A stretch of DNA of 64,000 nucleotides from Chlorobium sp. (GTDB taxonomy: Bacteria; Bacteroidota; Chlorobiia; Chlorobiales; Chlorobiaceae), in assembly GCA_028282595.1 (NCBI GenBank), contig JANQHQ010000004.1, positions 1 through 64,000 on the forward strand, in the 5' to 3' direction. The notes beneath the pieces were generated by a model. The model ran no database searches. It saw only the letters and a list, made by a program, of their open reading frames with translations, and was not told where the DNA came from. The translations under genes and the position numbers were made by a program. Each line of letters starts with the position of its first letter. Within the stretch, counting starts at the first letter, position 1. This document shows, piece by piece, positions 15,945-27,088 of this stretch.

Positions 15945-17273
15945 TCAGTTAAGATTGATAAGACCGTAACCGTGCTCGCCGTGCAGGCTGTGATCGAGAC
16001 CGGACATTTCCTGGCTCTCCCTGAGGCGGAATCCAACGGTTTTTTCAACGATGAAGATCAGCACGAGGGTGACGAGCGCCGCATAGGCGATCGTTACCGC
16101 TACGGCTGCGACCTGAACCCCGAGCTGCTGCCAGATGCTCCAGCTTCCGCCTGCCGCGGCAGCTGCTTCGACCATCCAGCTCTCGCGAATAAAAAAGGTC
16201 AGTGCAATGGCGCCGACGATACCGCCTATACCGTGAATGCCGAAAGCGTCGAGACTGTCGTCGTAACCCGCACGGTTTTTCACCTGTATGGCGAGGAAAC
16301 AGAAAACGGAAGCGGCAACACCGATGACCATCGCGCCGATCGGCTGCACAACGCCCGCCGCAGGAGTGATGGCGACCAGTCCGGCAAGAATACCGGAAAC
16401 CACGCCGAGGCTGGTGGCTTTTTTATAGAGCACCGCTTCGATGATCATCCAGGCGAATGCTCCCGCAGCCGCCGCGATCTGCGTCACGGTCAGCGCCCTG
16501 CCGGTATCGAGGTCGCTGGCGACAGCGCTGCCCGCGTTGAACCCGAACCAGCCGACCCAGAGCAATCCGGCGCCGATAAGGGTCATCACGAGGTTATTGG
16601 GATGCATGACGTTTCTCGGATAACCGCGCCGCGCCCCGAGGAAGAACGCCGCCACGAGAGCGCTGACACCGGACGAAATGTGCACGACCGTGCCCCCGGC
16701 GAAATCGATCGCCCCCGCCGGTCCCATGTTGAAGAGAAAACCGTCTTCCGCCCACACCCAGTGACATATGGGACTGTAGACCGCGACGCTCCACAGGGCG
16801 ATGAAGAGAACGTAGCCCCTGAAACTCACCCGCTCGGCGAACGCACCCGCGATCAGGGCGGGAGCGATTATCGCGAATTTCCCCTGGAACATGGCGAAGA
16901 CATATTCCGGAATACCCGCGTCCATGATCGACTCGTCGATACCGTTCAGAAAAACGTAGTCCGGATTCCAGCCTACCAGGCCGCCGAGAACACCCGGACC
17001 GAAACTCAGTGCGTAACCCACCGCCGGCCAGAGAACGCCGATAACGACCATCGCGGCGAAACTGTGCATCATGGTGCCCAGAACGTTTTTCGTCCTCACC
17101 AGACCGCCGTAGAACATCGCGAGTCCGGGAACCATCATCAACACAAGAGCCGTCGCAGTGAGCATCCATGCGGTCGTACCCGAATCTGTAGTCTCGCCCG
17201 CAGCCCATGCGCTTTCGGCGGCGAACACTGTAAGCAGCAACAGCATAGCGCCGCCCGTCACCTTTTTACCCAT
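15945..17273 (-). CDS. amtB: ammonium transporter
   Basis: 442-residue trimeric Amt/Rh channel in the inner membrane. A cleavable signal (LLLLTVFAAESAWA) precedes eleven transmembrane segments. Family motifs include VPGLAMFYGGLVRTKNVLGT, GFNAGSAVAS, and FGIHGIGGIVGAIA with the pore histidine. It forms a two-gene unit with the PII gene, and the strong AT-rich region upstream (17274-17400) should hold the promoter. Confidence 0.95.
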   Translation of the reverse strand: MGKKVTGGAMLLLLTVFAAESAWAAGETTDSGTTAWMLTATALVLMMVPGLAMFYGGLVRTKNVLGTMMHSFAAMVVIGVLWPAVGYALSFGPGVLGGLVGWNPDYVFLNGIDESIMDAGIPEYVFAMFQGKFAIIAPALIAGAFAERVSFRGYVLFIALWSVAVYSPICHWVWAEDGFLFNMGPAGAIDFAGGTVVHISSGVSALVAAFFLGARRGYPRNVMHPNNLVMTLIGAGLLWVGWFGFNAGSAVASDLDTGRALTVTQIAAAAGAFAWMIIEAVLYKKATSLGVVSGILAGLVAITPAAGVVQPIGAMVIGVAASVFCFLAIQVKNRAGYDDSLDAFGIHGIGGIVGAIALTFFIRESWMVEAAAAAGGSWSIWQQLGVQVAAVAVTIAYAALVTLVLIFIVEKTVGFRLRESQEMSGLDHSLHGEHGYGLINLN

Positions 17274-17624
17274 AACTTTGAGGTTTATCAGAGTTTTACA
17301 AAATCCTTACTTTTTAAAACCATAGGCGAAAATTTAAGAAATTAATTAAGCCAAACAAACATATTATAGAAATAAATTACATTAATGTATCTCTTCCCAC
17401 AAAAATGCGGGATTCGAGGGCACAGCAGGAGGCGCCCGAAATGCCGCCGTTCCTTCGGAGCCGCTCGAAAGCTGAATCGCGTTTTTCTTTTTGAAATCCG
17501 GGGGGCGGAAGAGTAAATTACGGTATCAGCCAATGGTTGGCCGATGGCTTTTGGATGCCGCGTGCTTCCGGCTACCCAAAAGCACTTCTCTTACCATGAA
17601 AGCACAGGTTCGGTAGAAATTACA
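17274..17624. promoter_or_regulatory. divergent intergenic region between amtB and the RRM gene
   Basis: About 350 bases without a credible gene. The amtB-proximal 120 bases are strongly AT-rich, the rest is GC-rich. I looked for a sigma-54 type GG-N10-GC promoter and saw no convincing one. Promoters for both genes must lie here, but I cannot place them. Confidence 0.4.
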
Positions 17625-17897
17625 ATGAACATCTATATCGGAAATTTGCCTTACAGCATCAGCGAGGACGAACTGCGCGAAGCGTTCGCCGAGTTCGGAC
17701 AGATAGACAGGGCGAATATCATTATCGACAAGTTCACCGGCCGCTCGAAGGGATTCGGTTTCGTTGAAATGCCAAATGCATCCGAAGCCGAGAAAGCCAT
17801 CGAAGCGATGAACGAAACCGATTTCAAGGGACGTACCGTCAAGGTCAACGAAGCCCGGCCGAGAGAAGAACGGCCCGCCCGCAAGGAACGGTATTAA
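17625..17897 (+). CDS. RRM-domain RNA-binding protein
   Basis: 90 residues forming a single RNA recognition motif: RNP2 is IYIGNL at the N-terminus and RNP1 is KGFGFVEM at about residue 44-51, followed by a short basic tail (ARPREERPARKERY). These proteins bind single-stranded RNA; in cyanobacteria and others they are cold-shock or glycine-rich RNA-binding proteins. I start at 17625, where the RRM begins; the longer frame upstream is unrelated. Confidence 0.92.
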   Translation: MNIYIGNLPYSISEDELREAFAEFGQIDRANIIIDKFTGRSKGFGFVEMPNASEAEKAIEAMNETDFKGRTVKVNEARPREERPARKERY

Positions 17898-17925
17898 AAA
17901 GGAGTTTCTCCTATACAGCAGCATT

Positions 17926-17957
17926 GCTGCCGTGCGCGAACGCTGGCAGCTTTTTTT
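17926..17957 (+). terminator. intrinsic terminator of the RRM gene
   Basis: GCTGCC pairs with GGCAGC, with an inner GCG/CGC pair around a CGAA tetraloop, followed by seven T residues. It begins about 29 bases after the stop codon. Confidence 0.85.
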
Positions 17958-18176
17958 ACGTCGATTCAGGGAAGAAGAACGATAACTCGCCCCGAGTGTC
18001 GGCGCCTTACCGTTTGAGTATGACCCCGAGGTCCCCCAGAAGCACCCGAAGGCCCTCTTCATGCTCGACCTCGTTCTGCAGGATCGGCCACCGCCGGTAT
18101 CCAGGGGCTTCCGTTTTTTTCTATAGCGTACAGGAAACGGAGGGAAGAGTCAGCCCCTTCCGATCGTCATTCCCGA

Positions 18177-19115
18177 TCACTTGCCGTGCTCGATCAGATC
18201 CCGCAGGGCCTCATCGAGGCCCGGATGGCGGAAACGGTAACCGTGTTCGCCGAGAAACGACGGCACGACTTTCTGCCCCTTGACGGCGTACTCCGCGCCC
18301 TCTCCCATCAGAACCTGCACGACGAACTTGGGAACGGGCAAGAGGGAAGGCCTGCTCATCACCGATCCGAGCGCACCCGCGAACTCCTGCATCGAAACCG
18401 GCTGCGGTCCGACAAGATTGACGGGCCCTTTCCAGGAAGTATCTTCCAGCGCGGTTCGTATAACGGCCACCTCGTCGTCGATGTGCAGCCAGGAAATACA
18501 CTGCCGCCCGGAACCTACGGGTCCGCCGAGAAAAAGATTGAACGGCAGCAGCAACTGCTGGAGCATGCCGCCTTTTGTAGAAAGAACGATTCCGGTCCTG
18601 AGAAGCACCAGCCGGACTTCGGAAGAGAGTTCGCCGGTTGCTTTTTCCCAGTCGAGACATATCTTCGCGAGAAAATCGTCACCTGCCGGAGCGCCTTCGT
18701 CGAGCTCGGTGGTCTCTTCGCAACTATCGAACGAACCGTAATACCCTATGGCCGATGCGGAAAGCAGGACCTCGGGTTTCTTTTCGGCCTGCGCGATGGC
18801 CTTGACGAGATTGCGCGTGCCCACGACGCGGGATTCGTAGCAGGCGACCTTGTGCTCCTCTGTCCACCGGGCTTCGAGAAGAGGCTTTCCGGCGAGATGG
18901 ACTACCGCTTTCGCACCGTCGATGTAGGACGTCCACTCGCCTTTCGGCATGTCATAATCCCATTTCGCGTAAGCGGCCGCGCCGGGAACCCTGGAGGCCG
19001 CGCTGTCCGGGGAACGGGAAAGAACGACGACGGAATCACCCTCGGCGATGAGCTGTTTCGCAAGCGCCGATCCGATAACACCGGTCGCACCGGTAATGAC
19101 GATATGGTTTTCCAT
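18177..19115 (-). CDS. TIGR01777 family (YfcH-like) NAD-dependent epimerase
   Basis: 312-residue extended short-chain dehydrogenase of the YfcH/SulA-like group. The Rossmann motif ITGATGVIGSALAKQLIAEG is at the N-terminus. LHLAGKPL-like sequence (VVHLAGKPLLEARWTEEHK), SASAIGYYGSFD with the catalytic-like Tyr, and VLRTGIVLS-type sequence (LLRTGIVLSTKGG) follow. The C-terminal DUF1731 extension ends in GYRFRHPGLDEALRDLI, typical of the subgroup. Substrate unknown. Confidence 0.9.
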   Translation of the reverse strand: MENHIVITGATGVIGSALAKQLIAEGDSVVVLSRSPDSAASRVPGAAAYAKWDYDMPKGEWTSYIDGAKAVVHLAGKPLLEARWTEEHKVACYESRVVGTRNLVKAIAQAEKKPEVLLSASAIGYYGSFDSCEETTELDEGAPAGDDFLAKICLDWEKATGELSSEVRLVLLRTGIVLSTKGGMLQQLLLPFNLFLGGPVGSGRQCISWLHIDDEVAVIRTALEDTSWKGPVNLVGPQPVSMQEFAGALGSVMSRPSLLPVPKFVVQVLMGEGAEYAVKGQKVVPSFLGEHGYRFRHPGLDEALRDLIEHGK

Positions 19116-19339
19116 AAGACACCATGCGGTTATTCGCGAAGTAAAAAGCCCTTAAAACATTTCAGTACATGTACTTGATCAACAACTACAGGGTTGCGGT
19201 AATAATTCCCCGCCGGAGCGGTCAACCCCGTGCCGCTCTTTTTCGAGAAGACGGAATGACGGAAGAAACCCGGGAGGGCTTTCCCGGCGTTATCGAGGTC
19301 CGAAAGTAACCGGTCATCGGAACATGCGGCATCAGGCAA

Positions 19340-20158
19340 TCAAAGGGTATTTCTGAGCAGACCTTCGACAGCCTCCCTCGCGACAGTATCGTGCATCTGC
19401 ATCCGGCTGAACGGCAGGAATGCCTTGCGGTGGGTTTTCTGTCGCAGAACTTTCAGAATATTTTGCACGGGCAGGAGCTTGCTGGCGTCGAGATCAATCT
19501 TCAGGTTGATGTCTTTGAAAAAGTATATCTCGTTCCTTTGAATAAGAAAGATATGGTTGACCACTCTTTTTTCACCCCAAAACGGCAGAAATTTCCCCGC
19601 GCCCTCACAGACGACCGTATCGATGTCCTTTGTCTTCAGCAAATGCCGATAACAATCCTCGACCTTGCTCCTTCCGAGCAACGGGACATCCGGAAAACTC
19701 ACTCCGGTCTCCTTGAAATCAAGCCAGTCCTGCACCCCGAGTTCTTCGAGGATTCGCTTGTAGTCAGCTCTTTTCTCGAGTTGAACGGCGCTTCTTCCCT
19801 TGAAAAACTCTGCGTTGCGGGTTATCCTAGATCCGGCGCGAACCACCAGAACGTTCCGATACTCAGGATAACAGATGGAGGCGACAGGCGCGATCAAGTC
19901 AATATCGTCGAGAGAGGTGACGTTCGAGACAGAGGCAAGTCTTACCGCATCCTGACCGAAAACCTTCGAGATACCCTCGGGAAGCCCTCTATAGTCCAGG
20001 TCGATGATGTCGACGAACTTCCTCGCTCCGTAGGGTTTGAATCCGACCGTTTTGCGCCCCGCCCCTCCGAGAACGGAGATTACTGCGACCGCAAGCGTGG
20101 TCTTGCCCACATCGGTGTTCGGCCCGACAACCCAGTACATCTCCGGCTCCATACCCAT
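19340..20158 (-). CDS. divergent BioD-like P-loop ATPase
   Basis: 272 residues. The N-terminus VVGPNTDVGKTTLAVAVISV is a dethiobiotin-synthetase-type P-loop, followed by GFKPYGARK, which corresponds to the YKPVQ/A motif, and VVCEGAGKFLPFW in place of the VEGAGG loop. The rest is unlike BioD, and no biotin genes are nearby, so the substrate is unknown. GGAG lies four bases before the ATG at 20158; the next ATG at 20152 is also possible. Confidence 0.7.
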   Translation of the reverse strand: MGMEPEMYWVVGPNTDVGKTTLAVAVISVLGGAGRKTVGFKPYGARKFVDIIDLDYRGLPEGISKVFGQDAVRLASVSNVTSLDDIDLIAPVASICYPEYRNVLVVRAGSRITRNAEFFKGRSAVQLEKRADYKRILEELGVQDWLDFKETGVSFPDVPLLGRSKVEDCYRHLLKTKDIDTVVCEGAGKFLPFWGEKRVVNHIFLIQRNEIYFFKDINLKIDLDASKLLPVQNILKVLRQKTHRKAFLPFSRMQMHDTVAREAVEGLLRNTL

Positions 20159-20204
20159 GCATCTCCGTTTCAATGGCGGGAAGAGACCAATAAACCGAAG
20201 ACAG

Positions 20205-22049
20205 TCACTCCACCGTCACAGACTTGGCGAGATTGCGGGGACGGTCGACGTTGCAGCCTCTCAGGGTGGCTATGTGATAGGCCAGAAGCTGCAGGGGAAG
20301 AACCGAAAGCAGCGGGGTGACCGGAGCCGACGCAGCGGGAACGTGGATCACGTGGTCCGCGAGACGCCCTATCTCCTCGTCCCCCTCGTTGGCGATCACG
20401 ATCACCTTGCCCTTGCGGCTCCGGACCTCCTCGATATTGCTGATCACCTTGCTGTAGGAGTTGTCCCGGGTGGCGATGAAAATGACCGGCATATCCTCGT
20501 CGATCAGGGCGATGGGCCCGTGCTTCATCTCCGCGGCCGGATAGCCTTCGGCGTGGATATAGGAGATCTCCTTGAGCTTGAGCGCACCTTCGAGCGCAAC
20601 CGGAAAATTGTAACCCCTGCCCAGATAGAGGAAGTTTCTCGCGTCCTTGTAGCTTCTGGCGATTTCGAGAATCTCGCCATCCTGCTTCAGTATGCGCTCC
20701 ACCTTTTCCGGCACCCTACCGAGTTCCTTGAGATAGAGCTTGATTTCATCGCGCGACATGGTGCGCCCCTTGCTGAGCATCAGCGCCAGGAGATAGAGCA
20801 CCGTCACCTGCGCGGTAAAGGCTTTCGTCGATGCGACACCGATCTCGGGACCCGCATGGGTGTATATCCCGCAGAGGGTTTCCCTGGCGATCGTCGAACC
20901 GACCACGTTGCATACCCCCATGACAAGCGCGCCCTTCTCCCTTGCGAGGCGCAGGGCCGCGAGGGTGTCGGCGGTCTCGCCCGACTGCGAGATGACGATG
21001 ACGACATCGTCCCTGGTGATCACGGGATTGCGGTACCTGAACTCGGAAGCGTAGTCCACTTCGACCGGAATCCGGGCGAACTCCTCTATCAGATACTCGC
21101 CGATGAGACCCGCGTGCCAGCTCGTACCGCAGGCGCAGATGATGACGCGGCTGGACATCTTGAGACGGTCGAGGTAATCCTCTATGCCACCAAGGCGAAC
21201 CTGCCCCTCCTCGAGGCGGACACGGCCGCGCATGACGTCCTGCAGCACAGCGGGCTGTTCGAAGATCTCCTTGAGCATGAAATGCTCGAACCCGCCCTTC
21301 TCGATTTCGGCGATCTCGAAATCTATTTCGCTGACATGCTTGTCCTGCTCGATATTCTCGATCGTCTTGATGGTATAGGCGTCGCGCGTCAGTATCGCCA
21401 TCTCGCCGTCGGAGAGATAGACGACCTTCTTCGTATGCTCGACGATGGGCGCGCCGTCCGAAGCGATAAAATACTCTCCCTTGCCGATACCGAGAACCAG
21501 CGGGCTGCCCTTGCGCGCCACGACGATCTTGTCAGGTTCTCGCCGGGAGATGATGCACAGTCCGTACGCCCCTTCGACATGGTAGAGTGCTGCCCGCACG
21601 GCCGCCTCGAGACCCATTTCAGGTTTGTCGGACAAGATGCTGTCGATGAGATGGACCAAGATTTCGGAGTCGGTGTCGCTGGCGAATTCGTACCCTCTGG
21701 AAGCGAGGTCCTTCTTGAGGACCATGTAGTTCTCTATGATGCCGTTATGAATCAGTGCGATGGAGCCGTCGGAGCTGAGGTGGGGATGCGCGTTCCTGTC
21801 GCTCGGATCGCCGTGCGTCGCCCAGCGGGTATGCCCTATGCCGACGGTCGCTCCCTGCATGTATTCACCCGAAGCCGACAGCGCCTCTTCGAGCTCCCTG
21901 ACGCTTCCTTTCCGCTTCATGACGGAAAGTTCTCCGTTCAGCACGGCGATACCCGCTGAATCGTACCCGCGGTACTCGAGCCGCTGCAAACCCGCCAGAA
22001 GGACATCAGCCGCGTCCTTCGATCCGATATATCCGACTATTCCACACAT
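20205..22049 (-). CDS. glmS: glutamine-fructose-6-phosphate aminotransferase (isomerizing)
   Basis: First step of UDP-GlcNAc synthesis. The product is 614 residues. It must start at the ATG at 22049 so that Met removal exposes the catalytic Cys of MCGIVGYIG; the longer frame upstream is not coding. The N-terminal glutaminase domain has GIGHTRWATHG and NGIIENY, and the two SIS sugar-isomerase domains follow (ICACGTSWHAG, SQSGETADTLAALR, SYIHAEGYPAAEMKHGPIAL in part). It ends NLAKSVTVE, the normal C-terminus. No glmS ribozyme was seen upstream. Confidence 0.96.
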   Translation of the reverse strand: MCGIVGYIGSKDAADVLLAGLQRLEYRGYDSAGIAVLNGELSVMKRKGSVRELEEALSASGEYMQGATVGIGHTRWATHGDPSDRNAHPHLSSDGSIALIHNGIIENYMVLKKDLASRGYEFASDTDSEILVHLIDSILSDKPEMGLEAAVRAALYHVEGAYGLCIISRREPDKIVVARKGSPLVLGIGKGEYFIASDGAPIVEHTKKVVYLSDGEMAILTRDAYTIKTIENIEQDKHVSEIDFEIAEIEKGGFEHFMLKEIFEQPAVLQDVMRGRVRLEEGQVRLGGIEDYLDRLKMSSRVIICACGTSWHAGLIGEYLIEEFARIPVEVDYASEFRYRNPVITRDDVVIVISQSGETADTLAALRLAREKGALVMGVCNVVGSTIARETLCGIYTHAGPEIGVASTKAFTAQVTVLYLLALMLSKGRTMSRDEIKLYLKELGRVPEKVERILKQDGEILEIARSYKDARNFLYLGRGYNFPVALEGALKLKEISYIHAEGYPAAEMKHGPIALIDEDMPVIFIATRDNSYSKVISNIEEVRSRKGKVIVIANEGDEEIGRLADHVIHVPAASAPVTPLLSVLPLQLLAYHIATLRGCNVDRPRNLAKSVTVE

Positions 22050-22125
22050 GACATGGCCGTGTTGTATGAACAAGAAAGCGATCGGCATGCCGACGGCTGC
22101 CGTCACGACAGTATAAGAAAAACCC

Positions 22126-22962
22126 CTAAAAAATACTCTGCATTTCATGATGCAGGGCACGCGCCCTGGCATTGACCGCCTCTTCGAACGCTTCGGGAGT
22201 ATCGAACTCTCCTTCGGGATAGATAACCCCCCGGCTGACGTTGACGAGCGCCCCTTGTTTCCGGTCGTCCACGCCGAGAGCCGCGGACTCCTGCAGGGAT
22301 CCGCCCTGCGCCCCCACCCCCGGAATCAGCATGAAAAGTCCCGGAGCCGAGCGGCGGATCTCTCCGACCAGGGAGCTCTTGGTCGCGCCGACCACGATCC
22401 CGGCGTTGCCGTTACGGCTCCACTCCCGGACCTTCGCAAGAACCGACTCGTAGAGCGCTCCTCCCGAGGCGAGGTGTTGTTCCTCGAAATCCGCCGACCC
22501 GGGATTGGAAGTGAGGCAGAGCACGAAAATCAGTTTCTGGTCGTAAGCAAAAAACGGCTCGAGCGAGTCGTATCCCATGTAGGGCGCGACCGTGAGCGCA
22601 TCGAAATTCCAGTGATCGAAAAAGGCCTCGGCATACATGCGACTGGTGTTGCCGATGTCGGCCCGCTTGGCATCGGCGATGGAGAGCGTTTCGCACGGAA
22701 GATTCTCCAGGGTATCCTGCATGTCCTGCAGCCCCTCGACCCCCCGCGACTCGTAGAAGGCCGTGTTGATCTTGTAGGCCGCCGCATGCTCCCTGGTCGC
22801 CCGGACGACGGAACGGTTGAACTCCAGAACGGGACGCGGCATGCTGCGGAACACCGGCGGAATTTTATCGAGATCGCTGTCAAGCCCCACGCACAGCAGA
22901 GACTTTTTCGCGGTTATCTGCTCATTGACCTTGTTGCGCGCCGCATTCATGGATATACTCAT
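22126..22962 (-). CDS. pyrF: orotidine 5'-phosphate decarboxylase (type 2)
   Basis: Last step of UMP synthesis. The product is 278 residues, the longer group-2 form. Key motifs are LCVGLDSDLDKIP at the start, AYKINTAFYE with the conserved Lys, and SIADAKRADIGNTSRMYA with the catalytic Asp-x-Lys-x-x-Asp array. The phosphate-binding loop includes MLIPGVGAQGG near residue 215. GGAAG at four bases supports the ATG at 22962. It lies 76 bases upstream of glmS on the same strand. Confidence 0.94.
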   Translation of the reverse strand: MSISMNAARNKVNEQITAKKSLLCVGLDSDLDKIPPVFRSMPRPVLEFNRSVVRATREHAAAYKINTAFYESRGVEGLQDMQDTLENLPCETLSIADAKRADIGNTSRMYAEAFFDHWNFDALTVAPYMGYDSLEPFFAYDQKLIFVLCLTSNPGSADFEEQHLASGGALYESVLAKVREWSRNGNAGIVVGATKSSLVGEIRRSAPGLFMLIPGVGAQGGSLQESAALGVDDRKQGALVNVSRGVIYPEGEFDTPEAFEEAVNARARALHHEMQSIF

Positions 22963-23192
22963 GTCGCTTCCGGAAGAAAAGATTGTGCCGCACCCTGGTT
23001 TCCGGCGTCCGGGACCCGGCCCCGCGCCCGCATTCGGCAGGCATCGAACAGGGCTCGGGGGAACTGAAACTTATAAGGCGGGTTCGACATTAAAACTATG
23101 CTTTTGTAATTCGCTGTCAATAGCGTTACTTACGGTTCGGTCCGTTACATTACGAAAGATAGCGAAGACACGTCAACTCTTTATGCGAATAG

Positions 23193-25280
<2,088 letters not shown>

Positions 25281-25284
25281 CCCG

Positions 25285-25560
25285 ATGGAAAAACGGTTTC
25301 ATGTCACCGTGCGGGGGCTTGTCCAGGGTGTCGGGTTCAGAATGTTCGTCGAACGTTCCGCGACCCGCATGGGTCTGAAAGGGTGGGTTCGCAACCGGCC
25401 GGACGGCAGCGTGGAAATCGACGTGCAGGGCCCCGCCGGCCTTGTCGGTGAACTCTTGGAAGAAGCGAAAACCGGACCTCCGGCATCGAAGGTATCCGCT
25501 GTATCCGTGAAGGAGATGGAGCCGGACTTCCGGAAACGGGGCTTTTCCGTGCTCGTATAG
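25285..25560 (+). CDS. acyP: acylphosphatase
   Basis: Hydrolyses acyl phosphates such as carbamoyl and 1,3-bisphosphoglyceryl phosphate. The product is 91 residues with the active-site motif VRGLVQGVGFRMFV containing the catalytic Arg at about residue 19, and GWVRNRPDGSVEIDVQG with the catalytic Asn at about 37. It is four bases behind ftsH and probably co-transcribed. Confidence 0.93.
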   Translation: MEKRFHVTVRGLVQGVGFRMFVERSATRMGLKGWVRNRPDGSVEIDVQGPAGLVGELLEEAKTGPPASKVSAVSVKEMEPDFRKRGFSVLV

Positions 25561-25576
25561 GCCGCACCGGCAAAAG

Positions 25577-25599
25577 AAAAAACCCCGGAACATCCGGGG
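25577..25599 (-). terminator. intrinsic terminator of tRNA-Val
   Basis: On the minus strand TCCGGGG-like arms form a perfect 7-bp stem (CCCCGGA / TCCGGGG, three-base loop) followed by six T residues. It lies seven bases past the tRNA end. Confidence 0.8.
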
Positions 25600-25605
25600 A
25601 AGGTG

Positions 25606-25679
25606 TGGGTCCCGAGGGAGTCGAACCCCCGACCTACTGGGTGTAAACCAGTCGCTCTAACCAACTGAGCTAGAGACCC
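25606..25679 (-). tRNA. tRNA-Val (anticodon UAC)
   Basis: All four arms fold on the minus strand: acceptor GGGTCTC with GGGACCC, D-arm GCTCAGTTGGTTAGAGC, anticodon stem ACTGG/CCAGT with loop TTTACAC (anticodon TAC at plus-strand 25643-25645), and T-arm GGGGG-TTCGACT-CCCTC with one G-U pair. The discriminator is A and the CCA end is not encoded. Confidence 0.95.
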
Positions 25680-25836
25680 ATCGAAAAGGAACGTAAGTAT
25701 ACGATATTTTTTTTTCAGCGACAAGCCGTTTTTTCGCCGGAGCTCCCGTCCCGCGCGCATTTGTAACCATTCCCGAAAAAACATAAATTCAGTCCGGTAA
25801 TCCCGTGAGTTTCAGCAATTATCCCGCACCTGCATC

Positions 25837-26988
25837 ATGAAATCGTTATCCATCCTCGGCAGCACCGGATCCATCGGATTGAGCACTCTCGACGTCATCC
25901 GGCAACATCCTGGACGCTTCAGGGTGACGGGACTGGCCGAAGGACATGACGTCGATCAGCTCGCCCGTCAGATCAGGGAGTTCGGGCCCGGGATCGTTTC
26001 GGTAAGGGACGAAGCGTCCGCCCGGCGTCTGGAAGACCTGCTAGGCCCCGAAAAACCGGAAATCCGCTGGGGAATCGACGGCGCGGCCGCGGTCGGCGCG
26101 GCCGAAGGCGCGGACATGGTAGTCTCCGCCATCGTCGGCGCCGCGGGATTGAAACCGACCGTCAGCGCAATCAGGGCGGGCAAGGACATCGCGCTGGCAA
26201 ACAAGGAAACGCTGGTCGTGGCCGGCGCACTTGTCATGAATCTCGTCCGGGAGCACGGCGTCACGCTCCTGCCGGTCGACAGCGAACACTCGGCTGTTTT
26301 CCAGTCGCTTTCCGGGCACAGGAACGAGGATATCCGGCGCATCGTCCTGACCGCTTCCGGAGGGCCGTTCAGGAACACTCCCGCAGAGGAGTTGAAAGCC
26401 GTCGGTCCCGAACAGGCGCTGAAACATCCACAATGGGACATGGGAGCCAAAATCACCATCGACTCCGCGACGCTCATGAACAAGGGCCTCGAAGTGATCG
26501 AGGCTCACTGGCTTTTCAACATGCCTGCGGACAGAATCGGCGTCGTGGTTCACCCGCAGAGCATCATCCACTCGATGGTGGAGTATATCGACGGCTGCGT
26601 CATGGCGCAGCTCGGCGCTCCGGACATGCGCGCACCGATCGCCTACGCGATCGCCTGGCCGGAACGCTGTGAAAGCGGCATTAAAACGCTCGACCTCACG
26701 GAGATCGGCTCACTCACGTTCGAAGAGCCCGATACAAAGCGATTCCCCGCACTGCGGCTCGCCTTCGAGGCTCTGAAGGCCGGCCGAACCTGCCCGGCGG
26801 TGCTGAACGCGGCCAACGAGATCGCCGTTGCTGCCTTCCTCGAAAACAGAATCGGCTTCACCGACATTCCGGCGCTTGTCGACAGGACCCTGCAGGCTCA
26901 CGAACCGTTCACCCCTTCCAGCCTGGAAGAGTATCTCGAAGCCGACGCATGGGCGAGAAAGACCGCGCGGGAGATGGCAACAGTGTAA
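25837..26988 (+). CDS. dxr: 1-deoxy-D-xylulose 5-phosphate reductoisomerase
   Basis: Second enzyme of the MEP isoprenoid pathway, NADPH and divalent-metal dependent, and the source of carotenoid and chlorophyll side-chain precursors. The product is 383 residues. The NADPH motif SILGSTGSIGLSTLDVI is at the N-terminus. VDSEHSAVFQ-type sequence (LPVDSEHSAVFQSL) carries the metal ligands, and WDMGAKITIDSATLMNKGLE the substrate loop. It is followed by rseP and prfA on the same strand. Confidence 0.95.
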   Translation: MKSLSILGSTGSIGLSTLDVIRQHPGRFRVTGLAEGHDVDQLARQIREFGPGIVSVRDEASARRLEDLLGPEKPEIRWGIDGAAAVGAAEGADMVVSAIVGAAGLKPTVSAIRAGKDIALANKETLVVAGALVMNLVREHGVTLLPVDSEHSAVFQSLSGHRNEDIRRIVLTASGGPFRNTPAEELKAVGPEQALKHPQWDMGAKITIDSATLMNKGLEVIEAHWLFNMPADRIGVVVHPQSIIHSMVEYIDGCVMAQLGAPDMRAPIAYAIAWPERCESGIKTLDLTEIGSLTFEEPDTKRFPALRLAFEALKAGRTCPAVLNAANEIAVAAFLENRIGFTDIPALVDRTLQAHEPFTPSSLEEYLEADAWARKTAREMATV

Positions 26989-27088
26989 CGGCAACGCTCA
27001 TGTTTCAAGGACAAAAAGAGGAACAGGCTGTCCCGGATATCAACGGACGGTATTCGGATAGCCCGTTCCGGAGGACAATGATCACACT

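Noticed and set aside
18007..18120. Minus-strand stretch reading YRRWPILQNEVEHEEGLRVL and ending ILKR
   Set aside because: It resembles a ferritin-like C-terminus, but only about 38 codons are open, no start exists and a TAG precedes it. Possibly a remnant, too short to call.
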